Below, piece after piece: positions 17,472 through 24,987 of a DNA stretch of 64,000 nt. The notes below the pieces were generated by a model. That model made no database searches and was not told the origin of the DNA. It worked only from the letters and a program-made list of their open reading frames with translations. Positions within the stretch are counted from its first letter, which is position 1. Every line of letters starts with the position of its first letter. The stretch comes from Flavobacteriaceae bacterium (GTDB lineage: Bacteria > Bacteroidota > Bacteroidia > Flavobacteriales > Flavobacteriaceae), in contig JABXHX010000051.1 of assembly GCA_013373385.1 (NCBI GenBank), forward strand, positions 1 through 64,000. The letters are read 5' to 3'. Made by a program: the position numbers and the translations under genes.

Positions 17472-17479
17472 TAACTTTG
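17472..17479 (+). promoter_or_regulatory. -7 promoter element TAACTTTG
   Basis: A TAnnTTTG box 36 nt upstream of the ATG at 17515; no clear TTG at the -33 position. Confidence 0.4.
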
Positions 17480-17514
17480 CACCAATTACATTTATTAAAA
17501 TACTATTAAACTTT

Positions 17515-17907
17515 ATGAGCGTTTATCGTTGCTTTTTATTATTTCTATTATTAACAACTTTTACATTGCACTCTCAAGAAAAAAGAACTTTTTTACAGCA
17601 TCGGTTTGATGGTTATAAAATGATTTTAACTAAAGACCATAGCACAACAAAATTAACAGCTATTAAACATAAACTTGAGAGTATTGGAGTTTTATTTACG
17701 TTTACTAATGTAAAACGGAATCGCAAAAAAGAAATTATTGGTGCTGTTTTTACTATTAGAAATAAAAAAAGTAATGCTACCGTTCGGTTTGAAAACGGAA
17801 AACCAATTCCAGATATATTAATTGGAGAGGTTAACGACATTGTTTTTATAAAGCCTAGCAATAAAATTAAAACTGATGTAAAAAACATATTACATCAGAA
17901 GAATTAA
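17515..17907 (+). CDS. Small secreted protein of unknown function
   Basis: A 130-residue protein. The ATG at 17515 gives a clean signal peptide (MSVYRCFLLFLLLTTFTLHS before QEKR) and follows a TAACTTTG box, so the longer frame from 17458 is not used. The mature part is basic, with alternating strands (KMILTKDHSTTKLTAIKHKL, GAVFTIRNKKSNATVRFENG). No family is recognised. The pattern of a compact alpha/beta fold with peptidase-propeptide-like strands is only an impression. Confidence 0.7.
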   Translation: MSVYRCFLLFLLLTTFTLHSQEKRTFLQHRFDGYKMILTKDHSTTKLTAIKHKLESIGVLFTFTNVKRNRKKEIIGAVFTIRNKKSNATVRFENGKPIPDILIGEVNDIVFIKPSNKIKTDVKNILHQKN

Positions 17908-17933
17908 GTATCTTTTTTGTATATTTAACTACA

Positions 17934-18086
17934 ATGAAAAAACGTTTTTTTAAATTTTTAGCGAAGCTTAACAAGCTTGTTTTGCCTTCGTACACTAAAC
18001 GACAACTAGACATAACAAAAGCTACCAAAGTACAGTTAGCAATTATTGGCTGGAGAGCTTACGTAACATTACAATCTTTAGATTAA
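17934..18086 (+). CDS. Conserved 50-residue basic microprotein
   Basis: A 50-codon frame from ATG to TAA encoding a basic peptide starting MKKRFFKFLAKLNKLVLPSY and ending AIIGWRAYVTLQSLD. I recall near-identical small proteins in many Flavobacteriaceae, at times mislabelled as SsrA-binding protein; it has none of the SmpB fold. The N-terminal half is an amphipathic, Lys/Phe-rich helix, the C-terminal half more hydrophobic. It sits 11 nt before the DUF2007 gene and is likely co-transcribed with it. Confidence 0.7.
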   Translation: MKKRFFKFLAKLNKLVLPSYTKRQLDITKATKVQLAIIGWRAYVTLQSLD

Positions 18087-18096
18087 ATTTTTTATT

Positions 18097-18327
18097 ATGG
18101 AAAAAGAACATATTTTAGTTTTTACAGATATTTCTGTACTTGTAAATAGATTGCAAAATTTACTTCTATCTGAAGGAATCAAGTCAATGGTTAAAGACAA
18201 TGTTGAATCTGCAAGACTTGGAGGTTATGGTTCATTTCAAAATTCAGTTGAATTATATATTTTAAATTCTGATATTGACAAAGCAACTCCAATAATAGAA
18301 AACTTTAAAAAAGAAATCGCAGAATAG
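18097..18327 (+). CDS. DUF2007 domain-containing protein
   Basis: A 76-residue protein matching the DUF2007 pattern: a ferredoxin-like beta-alpha-beta start (HILVFTDISVLVNRLQNLLLSEGIKSMVKD), a short loop (SARLGGYGSFQNSVELYI) and a final helix (DKATPIIENFKKEI). Family members are called putative signal-transducing proteins, with no fixed function. It lies 11 nt after the 50-residue microprotein and before tRNA-Arg. Confidence 0.85.
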   Translation: MEKEHILVFTDISVLVNRLQNLLLSEGIKSMVKDNVESARLGGYGSFQNSVELYILNSDIDKATPIIENFKKEIAE

Positions 18328-18351
18328 GTTTTATAATTTAAAAAATGCTGT

Positions 18352-18359
18352 TATATTTG
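18352..18359 (+). promoter_or_regulatory. -7 promoter element of tRNA-Arg
   Basis: TATATTTG ends 11 nt before the tRNA 5' end, fitting a Bacteroidota -7 box; the -33 TTG is not evident. Confidence 0.55.
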
Positions 18360-18370
18360 CACCCGCTTAC

Positions 18371-18444
18371 GGCCACGTGGCGCAACTGAATAGCGCATCT
18401 GATTACGGCTCAGAAGGTTATAGGTTTGAATCCTATCGTGGTCA
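18371..18444 (+). tRNA. tRNA-Arg (anticodon ACG)
   Basis: All four arms fold: acceptor GGCCACG / CGTGGTC with A as discriminator, D arm GCGC...GCGC, anticodon arm TCTGA-TTACGGC-TCAGA giving anticodon ACG (18404-18406), and T arm ATAGG-TTTGAAT-CCTAT. CCA is not encoded. A TATATTTG box stands upstream and an intrinsic terminator downstream, so it is a single-gene unit. Confidence 0.97.
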
Positions 18445-18451
18445 CAACAAA

Positions 18452-18480
18452 AACGCACCAAAATGGTGCGTTTTTTATTT
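18452..18480 (+). terminator. Terminator of tRNA-Arg
   Basis: AACGCACCA-AAA-TGGTGCGTT followed by a T-rich tail, 8 nt after the tRNA. Confidence 0.9.
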
Positions 18481-18518
18481 TACACTATCTCGTTCTATAC
18501 TGAATGTAAATCGTTATA

Positions 18519-18713
18519 TTACTTACTATTCTTTATTTTTTTTACTGCAAAAATTAATCCGCCTAAAAGTAAGTAGACAACTCCACCATCTATTGGCAAC
18601 CCAGGAGGTGGCGGTGGCGGGATTGGTGGCGGAACTACTTGTGCAAACATCTGAACAGATATTACACCCAATACGAAAGTTATATATAATTTTTTATTTT
18701 TCAATTTTAACAA
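18519..18713 (-). CDS. Very small PID-CTERM-like sorting-signal protein
   Basis: A 64-residue protein made almost only of targeting parts: an N-terminal signal peptide (about 1-25, ending MFAQ), a proline run (PPPIPPPPPPG), the motif PIDGG (41-45), a hydrophobic segment (VVYLLLGGLIFAV) and a basic tail KKIKNSK. This matches what I recall of the PID-CTERM protein-sorting domain of Bacteroidota. There is no globular domain between the signal peptide and the sorting motif. Confidence 0.7.
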   Translation of the reverse strand: MLKLKNKKLYITFVLGVISVQMFAQVVPPPIPPPPPPGLPIDGGVVYLLLGGLIFAVKKIKNSK

Positions 18714-18777
18714 ACTATCTATTTATTTTGACCCACAAATTTTAAAAAAGTCACAGCCAAATATTATAATTTGATAT

Positions 18778-19050
18778 CTATTCAAAATAGCGTCTTAATA
18801 TTATTCGGTGTTCTGGTAAACTTTTATTGTATTCTTTAACTAACAACTCTACTATTTCTGGTTTTTCTTTTCCAATTGCTTTTTTTGAACTAAACTTTGA
18901 AACATACAGATTATATACATCGTTATTCTTTTCAAAAACTAAAAAATGTTTAGCGTTTAATTCACTAAAGCATATTTCATGATGATTAAAAGCACCCGAT
19001 TCATCTTTAAAAAAAGCTCCAAAATTATAATACAAAAAAATGTTTGTCAT
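18778..19050 (-). CDS. Hypothetical protein downstream of clpS
   Basis: A 90-residue soluble protein, no signal peptide, with mixed strands and helices (FLYYNFGAFFKDESGAFNHHE, KHFLVFEKNNDVYNLYVSKF). I do not recognise it. It starts one base after the clpS stop on the same strand, so it belongs to the end of the clpS-prmA-tpiA operon. Confidence 0.65.
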   Translation of the reverse strand: MTNIFLYYNFGAFFKDESGAFNHHEICFSELNAKHFLVFEKNNDVYNLYVSKFSSKKAIGKEKPEIVELLVKEYNKSLPEHRIILRRYFE

Positions 19051-19051
19051 A

Positions 19052-19327
19052 CTAAACTAATTCTGCAGACAACCCTAAAGATAATAATTTAGAGCATCTC
19101 GGTTTTAAGTCTTTATACTCGCCCGTTTTAACCGTACATTTACCTTTGTAATGCACTAAAACTGTACATTGTTCAGCTTGTTCTAATGTATGCTCACAAA
19201 CATCTATCAAAGAATCTATCACAAAATCAAAGGTATTCACATCATCATTATACAACACTATTTCGTGTTGATTTACTTCTTTTTCTAATACATCAATTTC
19301 TTCTTGTATTTTTTCTTTTGTACTCAT
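19052..19327 (-). CDS. clpS: ATP-dependent Clp protease adaptor ClpS
   Basis: A 91-residue ClpS, which hands N-degron substrates to ClpAP/ClpCP. The core shows IVLYNDDVNTFDFVIDSLIDVCEHTLEQAEQ, the family NDD...T motif that binds the N-terminal residue, and the VHYKGKCTVKTG strand. It lies 16 nt downstream of prmA in a minus-strand operon. Confidence 0.95.
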   Translation of the reverse strand: MSTKEKIQEEIDVLEKEVNQHEIVLYNDDVNTFDFVIDSLIDVCEHTLEQAEQCTVLVHYKGKCTVKTGEYKDLKPRCSKLLSLGLSAELV

Positions 19328-19343
19328 TTAAAAAATAAATATA

Positions 19344-20180
19344 CTAACTTTTATAATATTTTAAAGAAATCCAATTATTTCTTTCTAATGTTTTTTGAAG
19401 TGTTAAACCATACTTAATTACTTCTGTATCTAAAATAGAAATATCTTCTTTATAAAAACCACTCAATAATAAAAAACCATTATTATTTAAACATTTTGTA
19501 TATGTTTCCATATCATTAAGCAATATGTTACGGTTAATATTTGCTATAATTACATCAAATTTTTGCTTACTTAACAAGCTTGCATCTCCTTCAAAAAACT
19601 GAATATGCTTACAATTGTTTCTTGTTGCATTTTCTAGAGAGTTAAGATAGCACCAATTATCAATATCAATTCCCTCAATAGGTTTTGCTCCTTTCATTTC
19701 TGCAAAAATGGCTAAAATTCCAGTTCCACAGCCCATATCTAAAACCGATTTATTCTCTAAATCTAACGCCAGTAATTGTTGAATCATCATGTGTGTGGTT
19801 TCATGGTGCCCCGTACCAAAACTCATTTTTGGTTCTATCACAATATCGTATTGCAATTTTTTATTTTCGTGAAATGGCGCTCTTACACTTACCAAACCAT
19901 CAACTTCTATAGGTTCAAAATTCTTCTCCCATTCACTATTCCAATTGGTTTGCGCAACTTCTTTTTGTTGATATGAAATTTCAAATTCAGAAGATTTTAG
20001 AATTGCAATATCTTCTATTATACCCGCAAACCAATCTTGTTGTTGTATGTATGCTGTTACTCCATTTTCGTTTTCAACAAAACTTTCAAATCCTGCTAGC
20101 CCTAATTCTGCTATTAAAATTTCTGTTGCAGGCTCTTTGGGGCTTACAACAAAGTTGTATTCTTTATAAATTGCATCCAT
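19344..20180 (-). CDS. prmA: Ribosomal protein L11 methyltransferase
   Basis: A 278-residue SAM-dependent methyltransferase that trimethylates L11. The N-terminal substrate-binding domain is followed by the methyltransferase core: FGTGHHETTHMM, VLDMGCGTGILAIFAEMKGA (SAM motif I) and DVIIANINRNILLNDM (NIN motif IV). The start overlaps the tpiA stop by one base (TAATG), so translation is probably coupled. Confidence 0.96.
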   Translation of the reverse strand: MDAIYKEYNFVVSPKEPATEILIAELGLAGFESFVENENGVTAYIQQQDWFAGIIEDIAILKSSEFEISYQQKEVAQTNWNSEWEKNFEPIEVDGLVSVRAPFHENKKLQYDIVIEPKMSFGTGHHETTHMMIQQLLALDLENKSVLDMGCGTGILAIFAEMKGAKPIEGIDIDNWCYLNSLENATRNNCKHIQFFEGDASLLSKQKFDVIIANINRNILLNDMETYTKCLNNNGFLLLSGFYKEDISILDTEVIKYGLTLQKTLERNNWISLKYYKS

Positions 20181-20938
20181 TAAATAGCTTTGATAATTTC
20201 TGTAAAATCTTCTACTTTTAATGAGGCACCTCCAATTAATCCTCCGTCTACATCTTTTTTAGAGAATATTTCTTGAGCATTATTTGGCTTCACACTACCC
20301 CCATATAAAATTGATGTGTTTTCTGCTACAACTGTATTGTATTTTTTTGCCAACACATCTCTTATAAACGCATGCATTTCTTGGGCTTGCTCTGGAGTAG
20401 CAGTTTCTCCTGTACCAATTGCCCAAACAGGTTCGTAAGCAAGTACAATATTGACCCAAGCTATTGGTTCTAAATGAAATAACGCATTTTTTAGTTGGTT
20501 TTCTACAACGGTAAAATGATTTTCTGATTTTCTATCTTCTAATAATTCTCCAAAACAAAAAATGATTTCTAATCCGCTTTCTAATGCTGCATTAACTTTT
20601 TCAGCTAAAATAACATCTGTTTCTCCAAATAAAGTTCTCCTTTCAGAATGCCCAAGAATTACTGTTTGAATTCCGATACTCTTCAACATTGATGCAGAAA
20701 CTTCTCCTGTAAAAGCTCCGCTCTTTGCTTGATGCATGTTTTGAGCAATCACCTCTACTTTTGATTTTTTTGCTTTTTTAAGTCCTGCTGTTAAGTTTAC
20801 AAATGTTGGCGCTACTATTACACGAGTATTCTTTAACGATAATTTTTTAATCGACTTTCGTACTCCCTTAATAAGTGTTTTCGTTTCTTTACTATCATTA
20901 TGCATTTTCCAGTTTCCTGCAACAATTTTATGTCTCAT
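20180..20938 (-). CDS. tpiA: Triose-phosphate isomerase
   Basis: A 252-residue TIM-barrel enzyme of glycolysis interconverting DHAP and GAP. Catalytic parts are GNWKM (Lys near residue 11), VILGHSERR (His electrophile) and AYEPVWAIGTG (general base Glu), then the phosphate loop YGGSVKPNNA. I start at the ATG at 20938 (MRHKIVAGNWKM); an ATG two codons upstream at 20944 is also possible. It is coupled to prmA. Confidence 0.96.
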   Translation of the reverse strand: MRHKIVAGNWKMHNDSKETKTLIKGVRKSIKKLSLKNTRVIVAPTFVNLTAGLKKAKKSKVEVIAQNMHQAKSGAFTGEVSASMLKSIGIQTVILGHSERRTLFGETDVILAEKVNAALESGLEIIFCFGELLEDRKSENHFTVVENQLKNALFHLEPIAWVNIVLAYEPVWAIGTGETATPEQAQEMHAFIRDVLAKKYNTVVAENTSILYGGSVKPNNAQEIFSKKDVDGGLIGGASLKVEDFTEIIKAI

Positions 20939-20992
20939 TACCAACTATTTTTATTCGTTAAAAAGTATTTTTGTTTGAGCAACAAATGTAAT

Positions 20993-21472
20993 TTATTTTT
21001 TTAAGGCCTCAACTATGCTGGAGTCGGTAATTCTTTTGGCTTTAAATAAATCTAAGAAACCGTTTTCATTAATCACCAAGTACCTCGGAATCCAATTAGA
21101 GTTTAAAAAATCTCCAAAATCACTATCCATCCCTTTACTCATATAATAATGATTTCCTTTAAGGTTGTATTTTTCTAAAGCTTTTTTCCACCTAAAAACA
21201 CTTCTATCGGAAGAAATAAACACATAAACTACACCTGGATATTGTATTTGTAGCTGTTTTAAACCTGAAAAACTCACAATGCAATCTTTACACCAAGAAG
21301 CCCAAACATTCACCAGTATTTTTTTTCCTTTATTTACTTCGATTATTTCTTTAAACTGAATTGATTTTCCATCTAAAGTAATAAATGTATCATTCAGCGC
21401 TTTTTCGCTAAAAGATTTTGGTGTTGTACAACTTGCTAACACAATAAAAAACAACAAGAAACTTTTATACAT
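20993..21472 (-). CDS. Thioredoxin-like (TlpA/AhpC-TSA type) lipoprotein
   Basis: A 159-residue protein with a lipobox (FIVLASC, Cys15) and a thioredoxin fold with WASWCKDC as the CxxC redox site near residue 58-65. Strands ILVNVWA and GVVYVFIS and the cis-Pro region WIPRYLVI are present. It probably acts as a thiol reductase or disulfide handler in the periplasm. It is the first gene of the minus-strand run leading to tpiA-prmA-clpS, 48 nt upstream of tpiA. Confidence 0.88.
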   Translation of the reverse strand: MYKSFLLFFIVLASCTTPKSFSEKALNDTFITLDGKSIQFKEIIEVNKGKKILVNVWASWCKDCIVSFSGLKQLQIQYPGVVYVFISSDRSVFRWKKALEKYNLKGNHYYMSKGMDSDFGDFLNSNWIPRYLVINENGFLDLFKAKRITDSSIVEALKK

Positions 21473-21574
21473 ATTTTAAGTTTGATTATCGGTAGTCTGT
21501 AAACGCTGTAAATACTTACAAAAACTCACAACAAAGTGATTTAAAACAAATATAGATAAACTATCAAAAATAAG

Positions 21575-21582
21575 TACATTTG
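21575..21582 (+). promoter_or_regulatory. -7 promoter element of pyrF
   Basis: TACATTTG, 22 nt before the pyrF ATG; a -33 TTG is not clear. Confidence 0.45.
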
Positions 21583-21604
21583 CATAATTATATTCCTGTT
21601 TTAA

Positions 21605-22426
21605 ATGACTACACAACAACTTATTGAACAGATTCAGCTAAAAAAATCATTTTTATGTATTGGATTAGATGTTGACTTAGCTAAAATTCCGACACATTTA
21701 TTAAAAGAAGAAGATCCTATTTTTGCATTTAATAAAGCTATTATTGAAGCTACCCATCATTTATGTGTTGCATACAAACCAAATACAGCCTTTTATGAAG
21801 CATACGGATTAAAAGGCTGGAAATCTTTAGAAAAAACCATACAATATATCAACAAAAATTATCCAGAAATTTTTACTATTGCTGATGCCAAACGTGGTGA
21901 CATTGGTAATACATCTAGCATGTATGCTAAAGCTTTTTTTGAAGATTTAGCTTTTGATTCAGTTACTGTAGCTCCTTATATGGGAAAAGATTCTGTAGAA
22001 CCTTTTTTAGCTTTTAAAGATAAACATACCATTATGCTAGCCCTTACATCTAACGAAGGTGCTTTTGATTTTCAAACGTTAAGCGTCAATAATAAAGAGC
22101 TTTACAAAGAAGTTCTTGAAGCGTCTAAATCTTGGGAAAATTCCGAGAATTTAATGTATGTCGTGGGTGCTACCAAAGCAGAGTACTTTAAAGAAATTAG
22201 ACAAATTGTTCCTCATAGTTTTTTATTAGTTCCTGGAGTTGGAGCACAAGGTGGCAACTTGCAAGATGTTTGTAAATACGGAATGACATCAACTGTTGGA
22301 TTGCTAATTAATTCTTCTAGAGGAATTCTTTACGCCGCTAATGATTCTACTTTTGCTGAAGCAGCCAAGCAAAAAGCTGAAGACTTACAAAAAGAAATGG
22401 AGTTAATTTTAACTGCTAAAAAATAA
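21605..22426 (+). CDS. pyrF: Orotidine 5'-phosphate decarboxylase (type 2)
   Basis: A 273-residue OMP decarboxylase of the longer subfamily, the last step of UMP synthesis. Motifs are [12 protein letters not shown] at the N-terminus, [11 protein letters not shown], the catalytic [17 protein letters not shown] and the phosphate-binding [10 protein letters not shown]. Its stop (22424-22426) lies inside the in-frame 5' extension of the following metal/cobalamin receptor gene. Confidence 0.96.
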   Translation: MTTQQLIEQIQLKKSFLCIGLDVDLAKIPTHLLKEEDPIFAFNKAIIEATHHLCVAYKPNTAFYEAYGLKGWKSLEKTIQYINKNYPEIFTIADAKRGDIGNTSSMYAKAFFEDLAFDSVTVAPYMGKDSVEPFLAFKDKHTIMLALTSNEGAFDFQTLSVNNKELYKEVLEASKSWENSENLMYVVGATKAEYFKEIRQIVPHSFLLVPGVGAQGGNLQDVCKYGMTSTVGLLINSSRGILYAANDSTFAEAAKQKAEDLQKEMELILTAKK

Positions 22427-22478
22427 GGTTTTCAATTCTTTTAGAATCATATCGTTAGTTCCGTCTCAAACCGAATTA

Positions 22479-23180
22479 TTGGTTGATTTAGGATTGGAAG
22501 ACTGTATTGTTGGCATCACTAAATTTTGCATTCATCCTACACATTTAAAACAAGAAAAAGCAATTGTTGGGGGAACTAAAAATTGTAATTTTAAAAAAAT
22601 AAAAGATTTAAAACCTACCCATATTCTTTGCAATAAAGAAGAGAATACTCAAGAGATTGTTGCAAATTGTTCTAAAATTGCAACCACACATATTTCCGAT
22701 ATTTATACAGTTGCAGATGTGTTACAACTAATTAATGCCTACGGCACATTTTTTTCTACAAAAACAACTGCAAAGCAACTTATCACTAAAATTAAGTCAA
22801 AACACAATAGTTTTATTGATTTTATAAAAAACAAACCTCCGTTACATGTTGCTTATTTTATTTGGAAAGCCCCTTGGATGGTAGCAGCTAGTAACACTTA
22901 TATCAATCATCTATTAGAACTTAACAATTTTAAAAACATTTATGCAAACTGTAACAGATATCCAGAGATATCAATTGAAGATATAGGCACGAACAAAAAT
23001 TTAGATTTTATCTTATTATCATCTGAGCCTTACCCTTTTAAAGAAAAACACATTACTGAGATTAAAAAAATAAACCCTAAGCTAAAAGTTATGTTAGTAG
23101 ATGGAGAAATGTTTAGCTGGCCTGGAAGTAGGTTATTAAAAGCGTTTGATTATTTTAAAACATTACACAATCACCTTTAA
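22479..23180 (+). CDS. Helical-backbone metal receptor / BtuF-like protein, 5' end uncertain
   Basis: A 233-residue part of a type III periplasmic-binding-type fold (cobalamin or siderophore receptor like BtuF/FhuD). The conserved start RIISLVPSQTELL is encoded in the same frame at 22443-22478, upstream of the first usual start codon (TTG at 22479), but no ATG, GTG or TTG exists between the in-frame stop at 22410-22412 and that point. Either a rare start is used just after the pyrF stop or the 5' end has been lost. There is no signal peptide, which soluble cytoplasmic Bacteroidota homologs also lack. Later motifs include HILCNKEENTQEIV and LLLSSEPYPFKEKH-like strands. Confidence 0.75.
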   Translation: MVDLGLEDCIVGITKFCIHPTHLKQEKAIVGGTKNCNFKKIKDLKPTHILCNKEENTQEIVANCSKIATTHISDIYTVADVLQLINAYGTFFSTKTTAKQLITKIKSKHNSFIDFIKNKPPLHVAYFIWKAPWMVAASNTYINHLLELNNFKNIYANCNRYPEISIEDIGTNKNLDFILLSSEPYPFKEKHITEIKKINPKLKVMLVDGEMFSWPGSRLLKAFDYFKTLHNHL

Positions 23181-23487
23181 AAGTTTATTCAAAACCGAAT
23201 ATTCAAATACTATTAGTTTTTCTTTGATGTAGGCAGTAATTCACGTAAATGAATTCAACTCGTGTCAACTTACTCTAGTTCCTAACGTTTTAAAAAATTA
23301 AAAGCCGAGTTTAAAACTCGGCTTTATATTAATTCATAACAAATTACTTTTTATTCTTTAGTTGTTTGTTTAATTCAAAATAACTACTCAACGAGAACAA
23401 TGTTTAATGTAATTCATTCCGAAAAAATATTTTTTCTGTAATTTTAAAACAAAGAGTCTACATCAAAATGTAAACCCTTAATCATAT
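23181..23487. other. Intergenic region between convergent genes
   Basis: 307 bp holding the bidirectional terminator at 23299-23330 and otherwise AT-rich sequence in which I see no gene, repeat or promoter. Confidence 0.6.
23299..23330. terminator. Bidirectional intrinsic terminator
   Basis: A 12-bp stem AAAGCCGAGTTT / AAACTCGGCTTT around a single base, flanked by A- and T-rich sequence, between convergent genes ending at 23180 and 23488. Confidence 0.8.
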
Positions 23488-24975
23488 TTACCATCCAGCA
23501 TTTTGTTGTCCAATATTTGGATTTGCTGTAATTTCTAGTGTTGGAATACCCCAAGTAAATTTAGGATCACTTGCAGTTCTTACCATTGCATCAAAATCTG
23601 AACCAGTGTTAATCAATGTCGTATTTTGAGGAAGCCTACGTGTAAAGCCTAAATTCCATCTACGTAAATCATCTAAACGAAACCCTTCAAAAGCCAATTC
23701 TCTAAATCTTTCATCTCTGACAGCATCTGTAAGTACAGGGCCAGTAATTCCAGCTAATGCTGTTAAATTTCTTGCTGTTCTTAAAGCATTCAATGGTGTT
23801 AAAGCATCTGCTCCTGGAATATTTAATGCAGATTCCGCTGAAATTAAATACATTTCGGCAATTCTGAATAGTATAGGCGAATGCGCATAATTAGTATTTC
23901 CAGAATACAACGCTGGGTTTCCTGGGTATTTATTTACAGCCCAAACTCCTGGATATGTAACTGCATTTTGCTCAACAACTTTCTGCTCAAAATAAACATT
24001 TTTTCTAAAATCATTTGCATCGTATTTATCAACTACCCACTGAGAAGGCAAAAAATCTGGAGCGAAATTTTTTGTAGCTGAAATAAAGCCTAAATAAATG
24101 ATATTTACATTTGGTAACTCATTTGGATTCGACACTTTTAAAGCAGTAATTACTTCTTGGTGAGAATCTGTATGCCACATTGCTTTTAATCCTGCAGCAG
24201 TTTTTATTAATGGATACTTTCCAGATCCTATTAACTCATCAGCAATAGTTTTCGCCCCTTTCCAATCTTGCATATAAAATTTTACACGCGCTTCTAATGC
24301 TTTCACAGCATCAATACTAAGTCTTGTTGCTCCTGCTGTTCCAGCTACAGAAGCCAATTTACTTTTAGCTACAGAAATATCACTTAAAACTTGGTCATAA
24401 ACTGCTTTAACAGATTTTCTTTCTCCAAAGACAGTAACGTCAAAATCTAAGTAAATTGGCACCCCTAAATCTGTAGCAGCTGATGATGGATTGTACATTT
24501 TACCATACCTTACTACTAAATTATGGTAATAAAGTGCACGAACAAAATGAGCTTCTCCTTCATATCTAGAGAGTTCTGCTGTTTCTGAAGCATCACTTGG
24601 TTTTATATTTTTAAACCCATTAATTGCTACATTAACATCTGCTATACCTCTATAATAACCTAACCAAACTGTTTGTAATATACCTGTATTTGCTAAAAAC
24701 TCAGTCCACCTATGTGGCGATCCATTTCTATTACCATAGGTTAAGGTTGCGTTTAACTGATCTGCTTGAATGTCTAAAGTAAACATTCTACTACCGTATA
24801 GATTTCCTCTTAATCTTGCATACATTCCATTATTCCAGCTTTTAGCATCAGCAAGTGTTTCAAAAGATTGACTTCTTTCTATTTGATTTGTAGGAAATCG
24901 TTCTAACTTATCACATGATACAACAAGTAGTACTAGTAAAAAAGCTGAAAACAATAATTTTATTTTATTTTTCAT
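23488..24975 (-). CDS. RagB/SusD family outer-membrane nutrient-binding lipoprotein
   Basis: A 495-residue SusD homolog with lipobox LVVSC (Cys21). SusD features: N-terminal LERFPTNQIERSQSFETLADAKSWNNGMYARLRG, the TPR-like helices with EAHFVRALYYHNLVVRYGKM, and the C-terminal FRIAEMYLISAESAL, LNALRTARNL and RFRELAFEGFRLDDLRRW motifs. It forms the lid of the SusC channel 12 nt upstream. No glycoside hydrolase or peptidase gene accompanies the pair, so the substrate cannot be inferred. Confidence 0.95.
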   Translation of the reverse strand: MKNKIKLLFSAFLLVLLVVSCDKLERFPTNQIERSQSFETLADAKSWNNGMYARLRGNLYGSRMFTLDIQADQLNATLTYGNRNGSPHRWTEFLANTGILQTVWLGYYRGIADVNVAINGFKNIKPSDASETAELSRYEGEAHFVRALYYHNLVVRYGKMYNPSSAATDLGVPIYLDFDVTVFGERKSVKAVYDQVLSDISVAKSKLASVAGTAGATRLSIDAVKALEARVKFYMQDWKGAKTIADELIGSGKYPLIKTAAGLKAMWHTDSHQEVITALKVSNPNELPNVNIIYLGFISATKNFAPDFLPSQWVVDKYDANDFRKNVYFEQKVVEQNAVTYPGVWAVNKYPGNPALYSGNTNYAHSPILFRIAEMYLISAESALNIPGADALTPLNALRTARNLTALAGITGPVLTDAVRDERFRELAFEGFRLDDLRRWNLGFTRRLPQNTTLINTGSDFDAMVRTASDPKFTWGIPTLEITANPNIGQQNAGW

Positions 24976-24987
24976 AATTATCTGTTT

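Noticed and set aside
18377-18745. Plus-strand 122-codon frame through tRNA-Arg
   Set aside because: It runs through the tRNA and its terminator and is antisense to the PID-CTERM-like gene.
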